Source of the DNA: a virus
IMG/VR virus record: IMGVR_UViG_3300030108_000317
Location: 1 to 23,243 of that record
DNA length: 23,243 nt
Strand: one strand, 5' to 3'
Positions 1-6,572 of the stretch are shown here, in pieces; within the stretch, counting starts at the first letter, position 1, and each line of letters begins with the position of its first letter. The position numbers and the translations under genes are program-made. The notes beneath the pieces are model-generated. The model was not told the origin of the DNA. It searched no databases and worked only from the letters and a program-made list of their open reading frames with translations.

Positions 1-441
1 GGGGAGTGTGGTGGTTGCCTACAAAAATAGCCGAACGCAATTTTTCTCATTTGCTCATTTGCCACATTTATCTAATCCATTCTTCCCGTCACGGGCAACG
101 ACGGTGCTGATCGATTTCTTGTTCAGGTCCCAACGAGGTAGTCAGATTGGGCCAATCTTAAACATAATAAACATAGGGTTAAAACAAAAAGATTTGCAAT
201 GCCTGGAGACAACTAATTTTCTATCACCAGGAACACGCAGCGAACAGTGCAGCGAAGAGAGCTGTATGAGAGCTGGTAACTTAGCTCACAGGGAAGGCAA
301 ACCTGTCAAAAACCCTAGTAAATATAGCAAAAACGCTAGCAAAATGGGTGGGCTGTTAGTTATGGGGTGGCTCGGGCAGCCAGCTCGCAATTTGTTTGGT
401 ATTTAGACCATGAACAAACTTTTATAAATTTGAGATTTACA
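1..441 (+). other. GC-richer non-coding block, candidate structured RNA or DNA signal
   Basis: No convincing gene is seen in these ~440 bases. The only long open frame (8-406) gives a protein with no domain, biased composition and no ribosome binding site. By hand count G+C is about 44%, well above the AT-rich genes that follow. Complementary segments suggest folding: GG(126-127)-bulged T-CCCAA(129-133) with TTGGGCC(147-153); CCCG(85-88)/CGGG(92-95); a 7-bp long-range helix TAGGGTT(174-180)/AACCCTA(311-317) enclosing a stem 202-209/224-231 (CCTGG-A-GA with TC-A-CCAGG) and a two-part stem CTGT(262-265)/ACAG(288-291) plus GAGCT(270-274)/AGCTC(283-287); and TGGCT(368-372)/AGCCA(378-382). It lies directly upstream of the packaging genes, so a packaging or replication signal or a non-coding RNA are all possible. 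No known RNA family, tRNA or intron core was recognised. Strand is assumed from the neighbouring genes. An assembly junction at the contig edge is not excluded. Confidence 0.4.
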
Positions 442-615
442 ATGTTAAGACCAGATGAAATACTAAAATTAGAAATAACCGATATGGATTACATCATATG
501 TTTAAAATGTAAAAATTATTTTTTCGTTCATGTAATATATGATAGCACATTAAACGACCCATTGTATTGTCCATTCTGTGGATTAGAGTTTGAATATGAA
601 AAAGAAAAGATATAA
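442..615 (+). CDS. small zinc-ribbon protein (57 aa), function unknown
   Basis: Short protein with one CxxC (C-L-K-C) near residue 20 and a second knuckle CPFCG near residue 45, spaced as in rubredoxin-like zinc ribbons. The four cysteines are seen directly; zinc binding is inferred. The chosen start is the ATG at 442. The frame stays open upstream to an ATG at 367, but that part lies in the structured block and reads poorly. A third start at 484 would keep the whole zinc ribbon. Its end overlaps the next small gene by 20 bases, giving a chain of overlapping genes leading into the large terminase. Phages often carry such tiny zinc ribbons of unknown role near early or packaging genes. A DNA- or protein-binding adaptor is possible, but nothing here shows it. 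Confidence 0.6.
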   Translation: MLRPDEILKLEITDMDYIICLKCKNYFFVHVIYDSTLNDPLYCPFCGLEFEYEKEKI

Positions 616-760
616 AAGTTGTGAAGAGTGTTGTTGCGTAGATTCTAAAGATAATCCAATTATTGAAGAATTTGATGGAGATTATTTAGTCAAAAGTTTA
701 TGCATGATGTGTTTTGCAAAAAATATAAATGAAAATAACACTACCCACAATTCAGCCTAG
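596..760 (+). CDS. small four-cysteine zinc-finger-like protein (54 aa)
   Basis: A 54-residue reading frame with a lysine-rich start (MKKKRYK), then C9-x2-C12 followed directly by C13 and C14, a stretch of acidic residues, and C36-x2-C39. The CxxC-x23-CxxC pattern is a treble-clef or zinc-ribbon type signature; metal binding is inferred. It overlaps the preceding zinc-ribbon gene by 20 bases and runs 32 bases into the large terminase gene in another frame, so the three are probably translated in a coupled way. No clear Shine-Dalgarno sequence stands before the ATG; upstream bases are A-rich. It sits where some phages keep the small terminase, but it is far too short for a typical one and lacks an obvious helix-turn-helix. 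Function unknown. Confidence 0.5.
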   Translation: MKKKRYKSCEECCCVDSKDNPIIEEFDGDYLVKSLCMMCFAKNINENNTTHNSA

Positions 761-2153
761 AGATTATCAACTACCATACTTCAAAGCTTTTGATAATGGA
801 GTACAGTATTCGTTAATAAGTTGGCCTAGAAGAGCTGGTAAAGATGTCGCCTCATTTGCGTGTCTAGTAAATAGAGCAATTGAAACACCAGGTAACTATT
901 ATTATTTATTTCCTACTAGAGCATGGGCAGCTAGAGCATTGTGGGATAACATCTGTGAATGGGCTGGGGGTAAAAAACTAGTAGACCTCATTTGTCCAGA
1001 ACAAATAGTAGCTCGCAAAAACAATTCAGACTTCTTTCTTGACTTGATTAATGGTAGTAGAATAAAGATTGACGGCACAGACAATTTAAATTTCGTAGGA
1101 CAAGGTGGATCGGGATATGTATTATCAGAATTTTCTCTACATAAAGAAGAAGTATCTGGATTCCTTGCACCAATCTTAACAGAGGGTAGTGCATTTGTCA
1201 CATTTAATGGAACACTTCGTGGTAGAGGAAATCATTTATGGAGATTATATGAAAATAATAAAGAACGCAATAACTGGTTTACGCAATGGCTTACGTTATC
1301 TGATACAAAAACTAACTATTGGATTAACGAAGATATTAACATTAATAAAGAATTGCAAGGACAAATTAGTCCATACGATCAAAAGCCTTATAAAAATATT
1401 CAAGAAGAAATAGATTCTGGTATTATATCTTACTCTATGGCTCGCCAGGAGTATATGAATGAAGCTGTATCTCAAGTTGAAAATTCATACTACGGACATG
1501 AATTAGATATTATGAAAGGAGAAAACAGATATGATTCTATGGAAGTTTCAAATAACCATGTGTATACTTTTTGGGACCTTGGTACTAGTGATGCTACATC
1601 AATTATTTTTGCTCAAATAATAAACGATAATTTTTATATTATTGATTATCACGAATCTAGTGGTAAAAAAATTGAAGACTATGGTGTAGTTATTCATAGC
1701 AAAAATTATAAATATGGTGGTCATTATGCACCACACGACGTATCCAAACGTATGTTGTTTGGAGATTTAGTATCTAAAGCAAAAGAAGTAGGTATAAATT
1801 TTAGACGTGTTCCAAAAACTAATTCTATTTTAGAAGATATAGAAATATGTAGACGTAATATGAAAAAAGTTTACATATCTACTTTATGTGAAGATTTAAT
1901 GAATCATTTAGAAAACTATCGAGAAAATGCATCTGGTAAACCTGTACATGATAAACATTCTCATGGTGCTGATGCATTCAGAACAATGATTATGGCTAAA
2001 CATTTAAATTTAGTACAAGTATATTTATCTACTGATAATAATATAAAGCTACCAAAACAAGTAAGTGGTCCAGAAGAATATGCAGAGGATAATTGGTTTG
2101 ATGATAAACAAAGCGAAAAACCATTATGGCAAAGATTTCGAAGAAATTTTTGA
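729..2153 (+). CDS. terL: terminase large subunit (ATPase/nuclease)
   Basis: DNA-packaging motor of the phage: the N-terminal ATPase translocates DNA through the portal and the C-terminal RNase H-like nuclease cuts concatemers. The 474 residues show a Walker A-like PRRAGKD at residues 33-39, a hydrophobic strand ending in the acidic pair partner E134 (YVLSE, Walker B region), then the nuclease triad: FWDLGTSD with D283, PHD with D337, and HGADAF with D415 near the C-terminus. All expected motifs are intact and the length is normal. The start at 729 overlaps the preceding small gene by 32 bases and has no strong ribosome binding site, suggesting translational coupling. It lies upstream of the portal gene, whereas in T7 the large terminase is near the right end. 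No small terminase is recognisable in the window. Confidence 0.95.
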   Translation: MKITLPTIQPRDYQLPYFKAFDNGVQYSLISWPRRAGKDVASFACLVNRAIETPGNYYYLFPTRAWAARALWDNICEWAGGKKLVDLICPEQIVARKNNSDFFLDLINGSRIKIDGTDNLNFVGQGGSGYVLSEFSLHKEEVSGFLAPILTEGSAFVTFNGTLRGRGNHLWRLYENNKERNNWFTQWLTLSDTKTNYWINEDININKELQGQISPYDQKPYKNIQEEIDSGIISYSMARQEYMNEAVSQVENSYYGHELDIMKGENRYDSMEVSNNHVYTFWDLGTSDATSIIFAQIINDNFYIIDYHESSGKKIEDYGVVIHSKNYKYGGHYAPHDVSKRMLFGDLVSKAKEVGINFRRVPKTNSILEDIEICRRNMKKVYISTLCEDLMNHLENYRENASGKPVHDKHSHGADAFRTMIMAKHLNLVQVYLSTDNNIKLPKQVSGPEEYAEDNWFDDKQSEKPLWQRFRRNF

Positions 2154-2481
2154 TTATTATTTAAAAAATGGAATAGTATATAGTGACGATAAAACATTTG
2201 TCATGGCTATGTACCATAACAAAGATGTGTTACTAGGTAAAAAAGAATTAAATAAGCTTGACAGGTGTGATTGTTATTTTGTTCACTACTTCACAGGCAA
2301 CCTAAAACGCCTATTTGCGTTGATGCCAGTAGAATTAGAATATGCTGTATTTGAAAGATTTGATGGCAAATTAAAAGTTTATAATTTAGAAAGATTACGG
2401 AGAAAAATTTATGGGATCAGCACCAAAACCACCACCACCACCTCCACCTCCACCACCGATTGCAACAGTAGTAGAGGGTGA
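2101..2481 (+). CDS. unrecognised phage protein (126 aa)
   Basis: A protein of mixed helix and strand pattern with motifs such as DCYFVHYFTGNL near the middle and a basic C-terminal stretch (NLERLRRKIYG). I do not recognise the family. The compact fold-like hydrophobic pattern and the position between terminase and portal support a real gene. The start at 2101 is chosen because AGAGGAT lies 10 bases upstream; an in-frame ATG at 2065 has no such signal. The gene overlaps the terminase end by 53 bases. Its last ~20 residues are a Thr/Ser tail, forced by the CCACCA-type repeat that encodes polyproline in the overlapping next gene, so the functional part probably ends near residue 104. It could relate to virion assembly or packaging by position, but that is only inference. 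Confidence 0.7.
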   Translation: MINKAKNHYGKDFEEIFDYYLKNGIVYSDDKTFVMAMYHNKDVLLGKKELNKLDRCDCYFVHYFTGNLKRLFALMPVELEYAVFERFDGKLKVYNLERLRRKIYGISTKTTTTTSTSTTDCNSSRG

Positions 2482-2614
2482 GCAAGCTGCACGAGCAACT
2501 AAAAAACAAATTAAAGAAAAAAAAGGTAATGAATCTTTGTTTGTTACTAAAGGCCAACCCATGGGAAGTGCTAAAGAAAGACTTGGTAATCAATCTGGAA
2601 ACTATAACTTATGA
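2411..2614 (+). CDS. small polyproline protein before the portal (T7 gp7.3-like position)
   Basis: A 67-residue protein: MGSAPK, then ten consecutive prolines (residues 7-16), a basic segment around residues 29-38, and a tail with SLFVTKG and a final GNYNL. In T7 the small assembly protein gp7.3 sits directly upstream of the portal and ends with a basic, Gly/Ser-rich stretch of similar flavour; equivalence is inferred from position and composition, not from a clear alignment. An ACGGAG lies just before the ATG. The stop overlaps the portal start as ATGA, so portal translation is probably coupled to it. The first 71 bases overlap the preceding gene in another frame. Ten prolines in a row would be expected to slow ribosomes and rely on elongation factor P. 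It may be a virion-attached linker or a tail-assembly factor. Confidence 0.65.
   Translation: MGSAPKPPPPPPPPPPIATVVEGEQAARATKKQIKEKKGNESLFVTKGQPMGSAKERLGNQSGNYNL
2429..2458 (+). repeat. CCA/CCT tandem trinucleotide tract
   Basis: Ten consecutive proline codons (CCA, CCT, CCG) form a near-perfect triplet repeat. It is read as ten prolines in the portal-proximal small gene and as a Thr-rich tail in the overlapping upstream gene. Such tracts are prone to slippage in replication. Confidence 0.85.
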
Positions 2615-4257
2615 ATGTAAACTCACTTATTGAAATGTATAAACGTGAGAAGACTAGTTCAGAAAGAGCTAACTTTGAAACTTTATATCAAGCTGCTGCA
2701 GAATTTTGTAGTCCAAGTAAAGATAATATCCAGGACCGAAAATCAAAAGGTCAGCGTGATGATGCTCAAAGAATTACAGATATTGGTATAAAAGCTAGAC
2801 GTATGTTTACAGCTGGTATGATGTCACATCTTTTTCCACAAGGACAAAACTGGATAAGAATATTACCTACAAATCGTGACTTAATGCAAAATGATAATGT
2901 AGTTAGAGCATTAAGTGCAACTACTTCTAAATTTATGAGAGCAATCGAAGATTCAAACTTTTATGAAGAGATGGGTCAATGTATTGATCATTGTGCATAT
3001 ATAGGAACAACAGCATTATTTTGTGAATCAACACCAAAAAGAATGTTAAATTGGAGATCACACTATATTAATCAATTTTATTTTTGTGAAAATTATCTAG
3101 GAGAAGTAGATACAGTTATTCGTGAGTTTAAACTTACAGCTCGTCAAGCAGTTCAACAGTTTGGAGAGTCTGTTCCTGGAAACATTTTAGAAGAATCAAC
3201 TGATCCTAAAACATCTACAAAGGAATATACTTTTATTCACATTGTAATGCCTAGAGAAAATGCTTCTCCTACAGAACAAATTAAAAGTAAAAAGAAAGTA
3301 GCTTCTATATATATTGAATTAAAAAGCAAAGAGATAGTATTAGAGTCTGGTTTTGATGAAATGCCATACTCTGTTGGTAGATTTTATAAAACAAACTATG
3401 AAAAGTATGGTCGTAGTCCAGCATTAGAAGTAGCTGCAACTCTTCCAATGATAAATAGAATGGAAGTATCTCGTATTCGTGGTGCTGAAAGAGTATCTAA
3501 TCCTCCTTGGTTAGCTCCTAATGATGGTAGTGTTAGACGTATATCTAATGATCAAGGTGCTATCATATATTGGAATGCTGGTAATCCACTATCTAAACCT
3601 GAACAACTACGGCCACAAGATAATGTTGTTGTTAATGATGCAATGATTCAAAAGAAAGAAGAAGATATATTAGATGCTTTCTATGTACCATTGTTTAATC
3701 CACTAATGAATAGAAAAAATATGACAGCATTTGAATCTGCTGAAAGATTAAATTTATCATTACAATTTTTATCACCAGCAGTTAATAGATTAAATAAATA
3801 TTTTGTAACACCAGCATTAGAAAGAGCATTTGCTATTATGTTACGTGCTAATATGTTTAAAGAATTAGAAATTGAAGAATTATCTGGTGCTGACCTGGAG
3901 TTTGATTTAGTTGGTAAAGCATCTATAGCATCAAGACAAATAGAATTGTTTGGAACAATGACTGCTATGCAACAAATGATGCAAATTGCACAATTCAAAC
4001 CAGAAATACTTGATAATATAAATGCTGATGAAACAGCTAGATTTATTCAAGAAGTAAATATGGTCCCAATATCTTTACAAGCTTCTGAAGAAGAAGTTGC
4101 TCAAAGACGAGAAGCACAAGCTATGCAAGCACAACAAATGGCTCAGATGAAAGAAGCACAAACTTTAGGTGATGTATATTCTAAAACTACTAAATCTCCA
4201 GAAGGAGGTAGTGGTGCAGCAGAATTAATGGAACAATTAGGAGTAGGACAAGAATAA
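2611..4257 (+). CDS. portal (head-to-tail connector) protein, T7 gp8 type
   Basis: Dodecameric ring at the capsid vertex through which DNA is packed and ejected, and on which the tail is built. At 548 residues it is close to T7 gp8 (536). The N-terminus (LIEMYKREKTSSERANFETLYQ) is followed by RITDIGIKARRMFTAGMMSHLFPQGQNW, the pattern of the head-tail connector family: an early helix, then the 'A-M-x-SHLFPP-W' like segment. A central region contains GRSPALEVAATLPMINRME, typical of the clip/stem area, and the C-terminal ~80 residues are rich in Gln, Met, Glu and Ala and look helical, as in a barrel. The start overlaps the previous stop (ATGA), and the stop overlaps the next ATG (TAATG). Family assignment is confident; the domain limits are approximate. 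Confidence 0.93.
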   Translation: MNVNSLIEMYKREKTSSERANFETLYQAAAEFCSPSKDNIQDRKSKGQRDDAQRITDIGIKARRMFTAGMMSHLFPQGQNWIRILPTNRDLMQNDNVVRALSATTSKFMRAIEDSNFYEEMGQCIDHCAYIGTTALFCESTPKRMLNWRSHYINQFYFCENYLGEVDTVIREFKLTARQAVQQFGESVPGNILEESTDPKTSTKEYTFIHIVMPRENASPTEQIKSKKKVASIYIELKSKEIVLESGFDEMPYSVGRFYKTNYEKYGRSPALEVAATLPMINRMEVSRIRGAERVSNPPWLAPNDGSVRRISNDQGAIIYWNAGNPLSKPEQLRPQDNVVVNDAMIQKKEEDILDAFYVPLFNPLMNRKNMTAFESAERLNLSLQFLSPAVNRLNKYFVTPALERAFAIMLRANMFKELEIEELSGADLEFDLVGKASIASRQIELFGTMTAMQQMMQIAQFKPEILDNINADETARFIQEVNMVPISLQASEEEVAQRREAQAMQAQQMAQMKEAQTLGDVYSKTTKSPEGGSGAAELMEQLGVGQE

Positions 4258-4532
4258 TGGACATAATAGATAAAGTTACCTACGATTTTGAGTGGGATAA
4301 CGAGAAGGATTTATCAGAAGAAACTAGAAAAGCTTTTGTAGACCTTTTCGATCCATCAAATAATAATGCGTTATTAATAATGAAGTTTCTAGTAGGCGTT
4401 TGCAAATGGCAAGATCAAACAGAATACAATGATCCTGTAATAGAAGCAAAAATGAATGCATTAAGAAATGTTATATTAGCAATTAAAAATCAAATAAATA
4501 TGAAACCCATAGAGGAGGATACTAATGAGTGA
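4257..4532 (+). CDS. small Bbp19-like phage protein (91 aa)
   Basis: A 91-residue acidic helical protein between portal and scaffold. The pattern 'ETRKAF..LFD....N..LL..L', a Cys/Trp pair, then 'NDP...A..NALRNVILAIKNQI' resembles the short phage family known from Bordetella phage BPP-1 Bbp19 (F-x2-LF...DP...G-R-x-V-x-x-I). This likeness is from memory and moderate. Members occur next to portal or scaffold genes in many podoviruses and have no firm role. Here the start lies in the portal stop (TAATG), and the end overlaps the scaffold gene by 8 bases, with a strong GAGGAGGAT just before the scaffold start inside this gene. A head-assembly accessory role is inferred from position only. Confidence 0.7.
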   Translation: MDIIDKVTYDFEWDNEKDLSEETRKAFVDLFDPSNNNALLIMKFLVGVCKWQDQTEYNDPVIEAKMNALRNVILAIKNQINMKPIEEDTNE

Positions 4533-5394
4533 AGAAGAAGTAGTAGAGTCTACTGAAGAAGTAGTAGAAACACCTGTTGAAGAAACCACAGAACAAGATG
4601 CCGGTTCAGTTGCATTTGTTGATTCTATGTTAGAACAAATAGATGATGAAGATGTAAAGGGAGCTGGTTTTTGGAAAAACTTGCAAGGCAAAAATGCAAA
4701 CGAAGTAGGTCAGTATATTAAAGAGCTACAAAGTTTTGCTGGTAAAAAAGGTGATATTCCTAAATCAGATGCTTCAGAAGATGAGTGGAATGCTTTTTAT
4801 AAAAAGATGGGCAGACCTGAAGATGTTGAAGGATATGATTTTAGTATTAACCAGGATTTTGCTGATATAGTTGGTCAAGATGCTGCTAGTGCATATGCAA
4901 CTGCTATTGAAGAGTTTAAAAAAGAAATCTTTAAAATAGGTGCTAACGCAGATCAAGCAGAAGGATTAGTTGATTGGTATTTAGAAAGAGCAGCTAATAC
5001 AACTTTACAAACTAAAGAAGCTTTTGAAACAGCTGAAAAAGAAAAAACTGACGAGCTAAAAAAAGCATGGGGTGAATCCTATGATGGTATGAATAAAAGC
5101 ATTGAAGGTTTGTTAAGAAATAATGGTATGGAAGACGAACATATTGAATGGGCCAAACAATCTGGAATCTTAAATGAACCAACATTAGCTATTACTCTTG
5201 GTAATATTGCAAACAGATTTGCTGATGATCCAGAAATAGGTCATTTACAAACTAAAACACAAGCTGGTATTCGTGATCAATTAGCTGAAGTTAATATAGA
5301 TGTAACAGAGTATCTTAAAAAAGGACAACCTATACCTCTTCATATTGCACAAAAGAGACAGGACCTTATGGATAAGCTTGGAGATGATTTGTAA
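4525..5394 (+). CDS. capsid scaffolding (assembly) protein
   Basis: Internal scaffold that guides major capsid protein into a procapsid and then leaves. The 289 residues begin with a very acidic stretch (Glu/Val/Thr repeats, residues 1-45), followed by a segment with GRPEDVEGYDF at residues 96-106, a signature seen in scaffold proteins of T7-like phages, then long charged helices and a C-terminal mixed-charge helical end (residues ~250-289) expected to contact the capsid protein. Position between portal and capsid is the classic one. Translation starts at 4525 after GAGGAGGAT, overlapping the previous gene by 8 bases. The gene is followed by the long capsid leader rather than directly by the capsid gene, so a separate transcript for capsid is likely. 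Confidence 0.88.
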   Translation: MSEEEVVESTEEVVETPVEETTEQDAGSVAFVDSMLEQIDDEDVKGAGFWKNLQGKNANEVGQYIKELQSFAGKKGDIPKSDASEDEWNAFYKKMGRPEDVEGYDFSINQDFADIVGQDAASAYATAIEEFKKEIFKIGANADQAEGLVDWYLERAANTTLQTKEAFETAEKEKTDELKKAWGESYDGMNKSIEGLLRNNGMEDEHIEWAKQSGILNEPTLAITLGNIANRFADDPEIGHLQTKTQAGIRDQLAEVNIDVTEYLKKGQPIPLHIAQKRQDLMDKLGDDL

Positions 5395-5398
5395 TTTT

Positions 5399-5433
5399 TA
5401 GCTTGACAGCTAAGATTTACTTTTAGTACAAAT
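5399..5433 (+). promoter_or_regulatory. sigma70-like promoter with overlapping hairpin before capsid
   Basis: TTGACA at 5403-5408 matches the -35 consensus exactly; TACAAA at 5427-5432 is a fair -10, 18 bases away. The -35 is also the loop of a small hairpin TTAGC/GCTAA (5399-5403 region with 5409-5413). An AGCTTGACA...GCTAA arrangement recurs before the tail fibre gene. It could act as a promoter, a processing hairpin, or both. Confidence 0.4.
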
Positions 5434-5568
5434 TTTTTTAACGAAAGAGACAATCTTTTAAGACCTCTGTAAGTTGTCGTCAACCCAGACGTAAACTGGC
5501 AGGCAAGACCTCCTTTTGGAGATAATCAGAGCCGATTAGTCGTGTAAATTAATTAGCCAATTATTAAC

Positions 5569-5580
5569 AAAGGAGATATA
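5569..5580 (+). promoter_or_regulatory. strong ribosome binding site of the capsid gene
   Basis: AAAGGAGATATA lies two bases before the capsid ATG, with the AGGAG core at standard spacing. It closely matches the T7 gene 10 site (AAGGAGATATA), the best-known strong phage site. Confidence 0.8.
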
Positions 5581-5582
5581 AA

Positions 5583-6557
5583 ATGGCTTCAACTAGTATA
5601 ACAACTGCATTCGTAAAGCAGTATGGTGCTACTCTTGATCTTCTTACTCAAACTATGGGTGGAAAGTTCAAAGGCACACACCTCGAAGAATCTATCGAAG
5701 GTGAAGAAAAATATTACGATCAGTTAGGATCAGTTTTCGCAGAAGAAGTTACTTCTCGATATGCTGCTTCTCCTGAAAATGACATATCTCACGACAGACG
5801 TAGAGTTACAGCTACTGCGTATGACGTTGGATTAATGTTAGATAAGTTCGACAAAGTACAAATGCTTGTAAACCCTGAATCAGAATATGTTCAGCAACAA
5901 GTAACTGCACTTATGCGTAAGTATGACATTGAGTTCTTAAAAGGACTATTTGGTACTGCACAAACTGGTAAAACAGGAAGTGGTACTGCATCATTAGATG
6001 CTGATAACAAGATTGCTCACAATAGCACAGGTCTTACTATCGCTAAAATTGCACAAGCAAGAGAAATCATGGAATCATTTGGTATTGATCTTTCTGATCC
6101 ACTAAATAAACCATACCTTGCTGTAAGTCCTAAATCATTACAAGACTTATTAACTGATACAACTGCTGCTTCTATTGACTATAACAATGTTAAGTCTTTA
6201 GTTAATGGCGATTTGAACACATTTTTTGGGTTCGAAATTATTAAGTCTAACCAGCTACCATTCTTAAATGATGCTGGGGCTCCAGCTGGAACAAATCATT
6301 TAGCAAACCTTTCTTGGGGTGCTACTACTGATCTTCCTGTTGCTGCTAGTGGTGGTGGAACTGCTGCAAATATCAGAGGCTGTGTTGCATATACACGGTC
6401 TGCCGTCCGTCAAGTTACTAATCCTCAAATTATGACAGAGATTAGCAAACGTGACGATAAGAGATTTAACTACTACGCTTACTCTTGTATGAGAACAGGT
6501 GCTGTTCGTATGGAAGAAAAGAAAGTTGTTCAAATCGGTGTAAACGAAGCTGCTTAA
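5583..6557 (+). CDS. major capsid protein
   Basis: Shell-forming protein of the head, presumably with the HK97 fold. At 324 residues it is near the T7 gp10A length (345). It begins MASTSITTAFVKQYGATLD, and carries typical capsid features: an N-terminal helix with a Gln/Thr-rich segment, a central RRRVTATAYDVGLMLDK region, a long spine-like helix region (residues ~100-125), and a P-domain segment with KPYLAVSPKSLQDLL. Its position directly after the scaffold, its strong ribosome binding site and its codon choice (more AAG, TTC, AAC and TAC than neighbours) all fit the most abundant virion protein. The family is similar to capsids of marine podoviruses rather than to classical T7 gp10; exact family membership was not tested. 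Confidence 0.9.
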   Translation: MASTSITTAFVKQYGATLDLLTQTMGGKFKGTHLEESIEGEEKYYDQLGSVFAEEVTSRYAASPENDISHDRRRVTATAYDVGLMLDKFDKVQMLVNPESEYVQQQVTALMRKYDIEFLKGLFGTAQTGKTGSGTASLDADNKIAHNSTGLTIAKIAQAREIMESFGIDLSDPLNKPYLAVSPKSLQDLLTDTTAASIDYNNVKSLVNGDLNTFFGFEIIKSNQLPFLNDAGAPAGTNHLANLSWGATTDLPVAASGGGTAANIRGCVAYTRSAVRQVTNPQIMTEISKRDDKRFNYYAYSCMRTGAVRMEEKKVVQIGVNEAA

Positions 6558-6572
6558 TTAGGAGATTAGAAA

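Larger units (their letters stand above)
5395..5582 (+). promoter_or_regulatory. structured 5' leader of the capsid gene
   Basis: The longest gap inside the structural genes (188 bases). After a hairpin and promoter-like sequence, the leader can form a closed multi-branch fold: CTCTG(5465-5469) pairs with CAGAG(5527-5531), enclosing three consecutive hairpins GTTG(5473-5476)/CAAC(5481-5484), CCAG(5485-5488)/CTGG(5496-5499) and CTCC(5510-5513)/GGAG(5518-5521). A further CGA-TTAG-TCG hairpin follows (5533-5542). It ends in AAAGGAGATATA (5569-5580) before the ATG, nearly the same as the T7 gene 10 ribosome binding site. A role in transcript stability or high translation of capsid is inferred. 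The stems are short and only covariation would prove them. Confidence 0.5.

Noticed and set aside
58-141. 28-codon frame on the minus strand, reading like the end of a basic protein
   Set aside because: Bounded by stops with no start, and nothing on the minus strand continues it; it could only be a fragment of a foreign gene, which I cannot show.
121-160. tRNA-like T-arm (GTTCAGGTC)
   Set aside because: The conserved A58 position is G, no acceptor stem or anticodon arm can be placed around it, and no CCA-type end follows.
1-320. Group I or group II intron
   Set aside because: GAGCTGTATGAG resembles the start of group II domain V, but the other strand of the stem and the GNRA loop are missing; no group I core or intron-encoded protein is seen.
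8-406. 132-residue open frame in the 5' block
   Set aside because: No ribosome binding site, no fold-like pattern, unlike codon use of the real genes, and it coincides with the self-complementary block.
1189-1413. Open frame inside the terminase gene in another frame
   Set aside because: Fully nested in a conserved gene and without a ribosome binding site.
2253-2263. Third AAGCTTGACA
   Set aside because: It lies inside a coding gene and lacks the GCTAA arm and a usable -10, so it is taken as chance.
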